This document shows, piece by piece, positions 57,559-64,000 of a stretch of DNA of 64,000 bases. A model generated the notes under the pieces. The model searched no databases. It was not told where the DNA came from and saw nothing but the letters and a program-made list of their open reading frames with translations. Origin of the DNA: Neoceratodus forsteri. Taxonomy: Eukaryota; Chordata; Ceratodontiformes; Ceratodontidae. Both the position numbers and the translations under genes were made by a program. The number at the start of each line of letters is the position of its first letter. Positions within the stretch are counted from its first letter, which is position 1. Where the stretch lies: assembly GCA_016271365.2 (NCBI GenBank), contig CM028136.1, positions 472,128,001-472,192,000 of the forward strand. Direction: 5' to 3'.

Positions 57559-58794
57559 TCAACATAGAAACACAGAAACATAGTATTTGATGGCAGATAA
57601 GGACCGCTTGACCCATCTAATCTGACATTTCCTTACCTAATGGATAAGCGGCAGATCTTAGTTAACCAACAGACTACTTCCTCCTACTCCCACTAAAATT
57701 GCCTTCTGTCTGTCCCATGCATTCTTGAATTCCCCCACCTCTTTTTGACTCCATGACCTCCTCAGGAAGGCTGTTCCATGCATCCACAACCCTCTCCATG
57801 AAAAAATGCTTCCTCACATTACCTCTGAGCCATCCCCCCTCTATCTTCAAATTGTGCCCCCTTTTTCTTGCACATCTCTTTTTCTACCCTCTTGGACTTT
57901 ACCCTTTAATCTCTTTTTGTATTTCTTCTGGTGCAAGCCCTGCACCATTTTAGTTGCTCTTCTCTGAACCACCTCCACCCTGTCTATGTCCATATGGAGA
58001 TTCGGCCTCCAGGACTGTGCACAGTACTCCAGATGAGTCCTTACCAGTGTTTTGTACAGTGGCATTACCACTTCATTTCTTCTGCTAGTAATGCCCCTTC
58101 CTATACACCCCAGCATACCACCGGCCCTCCCCACAACCTTGGTACACTGTTCAGCCACCTTGAAATGATTATTCCCAAATCCCTTTCCTTCTTGGTGACC
58201 GTTAGTACCCCTTCCCCCGATCATGTAACTTTTCCCAGGGTTTCTGCACCCCAGGCACATGGCTTTGCACTTCTTTGCATTGAATCTTAGTTACCACACT
58301 TCTGACCATTTCTCCAGCTTTCCTAGGTCACTCCTTATTTTCTCCACCCCATCTGGAGTGTCTACCCTGTTGCAGATCTTGGTGTCATCTGCAACTAGGC
58401 AGACCTTTCCTTCCAGCCCTTTTGCAATGTCACTTATGAGGACATTGAAAAAGACTGGGCCCAGGACTGATCCTTGTAGCACCCCACTGGTCACCCCCTC
58501 TCCTCGGATTGGACCCCATTTACCACCACTCTCTGTTTTCTGTCAGCTAACCAATTCCTAGCCCAGTTTACCACATTGTGGCCCACTCCCTGGCTCCCAG
58601 CTTGTTTACCAGTCTTTTATGTGGAACAGTGTCAAAGGCCTTGCTGAAATCAAGGTAGGCAACATCCACCACTCCTCCCTGATCCACTTCCCTTGTCACT
58701 CAGTCAAAGAAATCTATCAGATTTGTTTGTCATGATCTTCCTGTTGTAAATCCATGCTGCCTCGGGTCCTGTGCTTAAGTGTGTCACAATCATT
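57559..58794 (-). mobile_element. CR1 LINE fragment directly upstream of the previous one
   Basis: Starts at its 3' end with 'gatggcagataaggaccgct' and reads upstream through RSWSQKEVGEFKNAWDRQKA, VVQRRATKMVQGLHQKKYKK, LYKTLVRTHLEYCAQSWRPN, GRAGGMLGCIGRGITSRRNE and GVLQGSVLGPVFFNVLISDI with LVADDTKICNRV (FADD changed to VADD, both Asp kept). Beyond that AFLRRSW and the region near 58700 keep CR1 blocks. It is cut at about 58794 by the poly(A) end of Tx1-C. Confidence 0.85.
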
Positions 58795-59042
58795 TCTTTT
58801 TTTCTTTTTTTTTTTGCCATTCACTTTTTATTCAGTTTATGATGCAGAGACATGATATCCAGGCAATATACAAACACTTAAAACATTGAATTACAACAGC
58901 CTTATAACAATTAGCCGACTTAATAAATCTCCATAAACCCCCATACCCACCCCCAAATACCCAGCCTCCCCCATACCACCATACCCACCCACACAAAGCG
59001 CTACCCCTAAAGCGGTCAGTACAAGACATACCACTTACCTAC

Positions 59043-62000
59043 CTATGAATAAGATATAACCAATGGGGACCAGATTTTCTCGAATAGAGGCAATTGATTA
59101 TGCAGAACTGCTATCATCCTCTCAATTCTGAGGCTTGTAAGAAGGTCCGCTAACCATTCAGAATAGGTAATCCTAAGGCAATCCTTCCAGTGTTTGAGAA
59201 CTAACCTTTTCACCGTGATGGAAATCAAGGCCATATGAAATTTCCTCAGCTTGACTGAGAAACCTGTCATGTCTCCTAGCAAGCAAACCTCTGGACAAAA
59301 CATATTGTCTAATCCTAGTAACGGACTGGCCTTACTCCTTATTTCATTCCACAGTGGTGTGATTTTAGGGCACTGCCAAAAGATATGCAATAAATCTCCT
59401 CCTCCCTGACCGCATCTATAACATTTAGGATCCTCCACCAACTTTAAATCTGCTAACTTTTGAGGGGAGTAATAGATATTGTGTAAAATTTTAAATTGAA
59501 TAAGTCTCAGGCAATCTTGTCGAATAAACCTGTGACAGTTCTGCCAAATCTGTGACCAATCCAGTGTTACGGTAGGAAAGATTTTGGCCCAATATGAAGA
59601 CGGGGCTAAGTTCTCCATAAAGGCCCAGTGGAACAACACTTGGTAAATTTTGGAGATAGCCTGGGGAGTTCCTATCAACGGGCCTAGATCCGCCCAAAAC
59701 GGGATACGGGCCGGGTTAACCAGGCTCAATCCGATGCTTTGAGCTAATGAATGACGTAATTGAAAAATCTTAAAGCTGTCTTTCTAAGACAGCCTGAATT
59801 TGTTTAATACTTCAATGGTCGAGAGTAGACCCCCATCATCATTAAGAAATTCCTTTAAGGAGCAATCCCCAGGTAGAGATAGCCAATTATGCCTGATAGT
59901 CTTGTTTCCTATCAGCCATTGGGGGTTACCCATAATGGGTTGTGCCCCATCTTTAGTTTGATCATATTTCAAGTAATTGCAGAGTTGGTTATGAATCCTT
60001 AAAGAAACCCCAATGGGGGATTTCTTTAACAGAGGAGGGAATCGCCTACCAGTAGCATAAAATAAGGCCTCTGGGTTAAACCCCAAACTCTTGATAAAAC
60101 TAACTTCCAGGTTTACCCACAGCGGAACGTATTCTGCAGGTGAGGAGCAGGCCGAAGAGTATACCCATCTACCATATCTCTTTACTTGTGCCGCCCAAAA
60201 GTAAAGAGCAAAGTGAGGTAGTTTCAACCCACCGAGCAATTTAGGGGCCGCTAATTTAGAATAAGACATCCTAGCTTTCCTATAGCCCCAAACAAAATCA
60301 GCAATTTTCCTATGAAGTTTATTAAACCATGACAAGGGGACCCAGACATTCAACATACTTAAGGGGTAGAAAAAGCTAGGAAATATGTTCATTTTAACAA
60401 TGTTTATTCTACCCCATAACGACAGTGGGAGTTGTGCCCACCTTTTCATGTCTAATTCTATGCTATGAACTAAAGAATCCAGATTTAATTGACGCAGCCG
60501 ATCTAGATTGTTTGTCAGATTAAGGCCCAAGTATTTAAGGGATTTAGGGCTCCATCCTAGGCCCAAATCCTCAATTTCCCTTTTGAATACCCTATTATTG
60601 AGGGGGTAGACCACCGTTTTGTCCTGATTCAGTTTGTAATTGGCTAAGGTGCTAAACTTATGTATTACCTTTAGCAGATTAGGAACTGAGCTATTAGGCT
60701 TCGAGATATAAATTAGTAGATCGTCTGCATACGCCGTGACTTTAATAACTTGGTCCCTGACTTTGATCCCCATAATTTCAGTACACATCACTATACTCCT
60801 TATAAGAGGCTCCAGGTATAAATTAAATAAGAGAGGGGATAAAGGGCAACCTTGCCTTGTACCGCATGTAGTTTGAAAGGTGTTGATATAGCCCCATTAC
60901 ACGTAACTCTAGCGGAGGGTTCAGTACAGTGCTCTAACCCAACCCACAAACTTCTCTGGGAAACCAAATCTATCCATTACCAAAAATAAAATGCCCAATG
61001 AACCCTATCAAAGGCCTTCGCATCCAAGGAGACCAACGCCATCGGAGATCGCCCACTCGGAGACCGAGAAGACATGTGCCAGTGTTCTAAAGTGGTCGGT
61101 CAAGATCACCCTTCATAAAACCAACTTGCTCAGCTCCTATCAGTTTGGGTAATATTTATTAATTCTCTGCCAATATTTTAGCCAGGATCTTTATATCATA
61201 ATTTAACAACGATATAGGTCTATAACTGGCGGGCTTCTCAGGTGGTTTGTTTGATTTAGGGATCAAGACTATAAGCGCTTCAACAAAGTTTTGTCTACCT
61301 CTTCCCCAGAAAGAATATGCTGAAATAAGCCAAACAATAGGGGTATCAGCTGGGAGGAAAATGTTTTATAAAAATTAGACGAAAACCCATCTGGGCAGGG
61401 GGTCTTGTCTACAGGCAGATCTTTAATAGCTGCTTCTATTTCCCCTTGCGTTATTTCAGCGTTGAGAAAACCACAATCCAATTCATCTAACCTGGGGAGT
61501 GGAAGCTGGTCCAAAAATGACAGGATTTCAGATTGAACTGGAGGACATTGCATACCACTATACAGGGATTCGTAATATTTCCGGAAAATTAGAACCATGT
61601 CCTCCGGAATGGTCTTAATACACCCATCTTCTTCCACGAGAATCCCTTCAATCAGGCGGGACGATTCTAACTGCACTATGCGCCTAGACAGAAGTTTCCC
61701 CGACTTTTCCCCTGATCTACGTAATTAGCTTTAGTTTTAATTATAGCTAATTCAGCCTAGTCCCCCAATATTCTAGGTATGTATCCTTAATCTTAATTAA
61801 TTTCACTTTGTCTTCCTCTTGGGGTTAGAAATTATCGTAGTTTCTAAAGACCTAATTTGATTTAATAAATCGACATGATGGCATCTTTTCCCTCTTCCTT
61901 TTAGTGGCCTGGCTAATCAATAAACCCCTCACATAAGCCTTGAATGCACTCCAGAAAATATCTGGGCGGACATTATCTTTCAAATTAATCAAGATAAACT

Positions 62001-62780
62001 CCTCTATTTGTTTCGTCAGAGTTTGGACCACTTTGGGCACCCTCAACATTTGATTATTTACTTTCCATCTGTTGCCTTTATGAGTGAGGGAGGGAAAGGA
62101 GACCGTAACCTCCACCGCAGAGTGATCTGAGAGTGGGGCTGCCATAATCTCAGAACAGAGGACTCCTTTAAGCAAGGCCCGTGAAAGTATATAATCAATT
62201 GAGACTCCGACCCATGAGCAGGGGAAAAAAGGTATACTCTCTAGCCTCTGGATGAAGCACTCTCAAACATCTGCAAACCCAAACAATCTAATAGATCATT
62301 AAAAGCACGAGAAGCAGGTGTTGGATACAATTGGGACCTGGAGGATCTGTCCATTAGGGGTCCAATGCCATATTAAAATCCCCCCCTAAAATCATGGGAA
62401 GTTGACTGAATGGTTGTAAAGCATTTAATAAGCTCACCAAAAAATCATGGCCATCTGTATTAGGCCCATAGACCACCCCTAACAAAATTTCCATATTTTG
62501 CAATTTTCCTCTCACTAATACATATCTACCTTCCTTGTCCTGGATTACCTTCAGGGGTTAAAAAGTATTGATCTATGGATTAATATCATAACCCCTCTGC
62601 TCTGTGTATTACCCTGGGAGGAAAAGACTTCTCCTATTTGCAATCTTCTTATACATTTGGCTTCTTCCAGAAGCAAATGAGTTTCTTGCAAAAATATTAA
62701 TTTTTCTTTCACGCCTCAATATATTTCAGTATTCTAACCTGCTTAGCTCTATGAGAGCCCCTTTACATTCCATGTAGAAA
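59043..62780 (-). pseudogene. Tx1-C ORF2 (endonuclease-reverse transcriptase)
   Basis: Start STWNVKGLS and IFLQETHLLLEEA near 62780-62670. SDHSAVEVTVSFPSL at about 62120 closes the endonuclease. RT linker: AIKDLPVDKTPCPDGFSSNF; then SYRPISLLNYDIKILAKILA and GAEQVGFMKGD in broken frames; PLSPLLFNLYLEPLIRS; and TAYADDLLIYISKPNSSVPN with YADD at 60731-60720. Then YKLNQDKTVVYPLNN, LKYLGLNLTNNLDRLRQLNL, LWGRINIVKMNIFPSFFYPL. C-terminus: KCYRCGQGGGDLLHIFWQCP with all four Cys/His. Frameshifts occur in the fingers/palm part (60800-61260) and endonuclease. The stop at 59043 is the expected end (LVISYS). Confidence 0.9.
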
Positions 62781-63777
62781 TTTAATAGAGATATCCGTCC
62801 CCCTTCAATTCACTAAGATTGTAACGTATAATGACAGCTCAATACCAAATAACTCATTATAGTACCAGCAACCTTGTCCCTCCCCCATCCCATCTAAGAC
62901 CTTAAATCTCATATACCCCACGGCCCTCCCCTGCACTCCCCTTAAACCATACCCCACAAATGCCCATCTCCTTCCCTCCCACCCCCCTGTGTCTCTCACC
63001 TGTTTTACTGCCCATGACATCGGCCCACCTAGCCCATAACTCCGTGCCTTCCTCGCCACCCTCTTTACTTAATCCATATAACTCCGTTTTAACCTATTTA
63101 GAACAGATTCACAAAGCACTACATATTTAAACTACCATTAAGACCTTTCTCAAACTTTAAGAGGCATATAACCCGCCCTTTGTAACATTAATACAATCCA
63201 ATATTAGGAAAAAAAACTACTCATTGTTAAATAGGGCTTACCCCTGACAGCCGATTAAGAAGTCATTGCCATCCCCTAATCAGGGGGTAGGTAAAACAAA
63301 TAAGGAAGAGACCCCAAAACAAAACACACATTATGTAAATAAATTAAATTCCCCTCTAAACTAAGTATTGACAATACTCTCATGCCAACCGGCCCCTTAA
63401 AGTATATATGCCTTCTTCACCCCAGACGAGCAAATGCAGTCAATGCCCAACAGTCCATGAGTGAAGTGTCCACTATAAAGGCATCAGCAGAGGAGAGACC
63501 CCACCAAACATGTACCTTCCATAACCAAGCAGTCATTAATATTCAAGACTGCTCTAAATATAATGATCAACCAAATAAAGTATGAGTCCAGGAGACAGAA
63601 TCACACGGTGTCCAACCCCATCATGCAGACTCCAGTAACCACTACAGCTAATCTTGAGCCAAAACAAAAATGTCCAAGACCACTGTAGTCAAAATTAAAA
63701 TAGCGAACACTTGTTCATGTCCTAATTCCTCCAGACGAAATCACCGATTATCAGTTCTTTGCCCTCCTTCAGGGTCT
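62781..63777. other. Inter-ORF spacer of Tx1-C
   Basis: About 1.0 kb, C-rich on the + strand around 62800-63060 and AT-rich beyond. No coding motif recognised. Confidence 0.55.
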
Positions 63778-64000
63778 TTAAACAATGCAGGAAGGCTTCT
63801 TGCAAAGCAATTGTGGCGATTCACAGGACTCAAAAGTTTTCCACTCATTTGCAATGAAGACCTGAAATTTCACGGGGTAGCCCATCGGAACCTAATGTCT
63901 GCTGCTATCAGCCTCTTAACCACTGGATGATAGGCGCATGCTTCTGCGGACTGAGGTGGGAGATCTTGCACCACTCTAATTTGAAACCCTCCCAGAATAT
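63778..64000 (-). pseudogene. Tx1-C ORF1, C-terminal part (cut by window edge)
   Basis: From the right edge the minus strand reads ILGGFQIRVVQDLPPQSAEA, VVKRLIAADIRFRWATP, a stop or frameshift, then PVKFQVFIANEWKTFESCE ending at a stop at 63778. 'IRVxQDL ... LxxADIRFRW' is the C-terminal domain signature of Tx1/L1-type ORF1 proteins. The N-terminal coiled coil lies outside the window. Confidence 0.8.

Larger units (their letters stand above)
58795..64000 (-). mobile_element. Tx1/L1-like LINE (Tx1-C), best preserved, runs off the window
   Basis: The poly(A) end (A-run broken by a few G, T-rich on + at about 58797-58816) and AATAAA (58827-58832 on -) mark its 3' end, inserted in the CR1. ORF2 is read from about 62780 to 59043; ORF1 C-terminal part is at 64000-63778. 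Long open stretches (335 and 228 codons), intact YADD and intact CCHC-like motif make it the youngest-looking LINE here, although stops remain (e.g. between 60791 and 61269). The 5' end and the second duplication copy lie outside the window. Confidence 0.9.

Overview
This is a stretch of a large, repeat-rich vertebrate genome. No host gene can be supported. Nearly everything recognisable is transposable-element DNA: LINEs of three lineages (Tx1/L1-like, L2-like, CR1), PIF/Harbinger and hAT DNA transposons, tRNA-derived SINEs and foldback elements. Split genes with GT/AG borders, AATAAA signals, poly(A) tails and CR1/L2/Tx1/Harbinger companionship point to a non-mammalian vertebrate. The mix would suit an amphibian (a caecilian is my best guess), but lungfish or coelacanth-like genomes are not excluded. 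Species identity is inference.

Layout. 1-1.2 kb: unassigned DNA with a hAT-type foldback element. 2.1-7.3 kb: a decayed Harbinger with a HARBI1-like transposase on + converging on a Myb/SANT-like gene on -, the latter split by an AT-rich insertion (possible solo LTR). 8.4-13.4 kb: a second Harbinger-like remnant split by a minus-strand CR1. 13.4-15.3 kb: a tandem array of ~152-bp units. 15.4-15.8 kb: a SINE. 16.2-17.0 kb: a possible BED-finger remnant. 17.5-29.4 kb: an L2-like LINE (with 70-bp monomers in its 5' region) split by a full-length Tx1/L1-like element (Tx1-A, 20923-27741) with a 16-bp target-site duplication. 29.4-42.3 kb: a minus-strand Tx1/L1-like element (Tx1-B) whose ORF1 is split by another full-length one (Tx1-D, 35481-42245, 16-bp duplication). 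Tx1-D itself carries a 185-bp tandem duplication and a 169-bp hAT MITE. 43-48.4 kb: three foldback elements, an AT microsatellite, a MIR-like SINE and a 3.15-kb hAT element holding a second copy of the 15.4-kb SINE. 50.5-55.8 kb: L2-like LINEs, one split by a CR1. 57.1-58.8 kb: two head-to-tail CR1 ends. 58.8-64.0 kb: the best preserved Tx1/L1-like element (Tx1-C), running off the right edge.

How the parts work together. The autonomous elements encode their own mobilisation: ORF1p (coiled coil/RNA binding) and ORF2p (AP-like endonuclease plus reverse transcriptase) for the Tx1/L1-like elements, one endonuclease-RT polyprotein for L2 and CR1, and transposase plus Myb-like partner for Harbinger. 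SINEs and MITEs depend on such enzymes in trans. Every copy seen here has stops or frameshifts, so the window is a fossil record. Its value is its stratigraphy: several insertions can be ordered in time from exact duplications and resumed reading frames.
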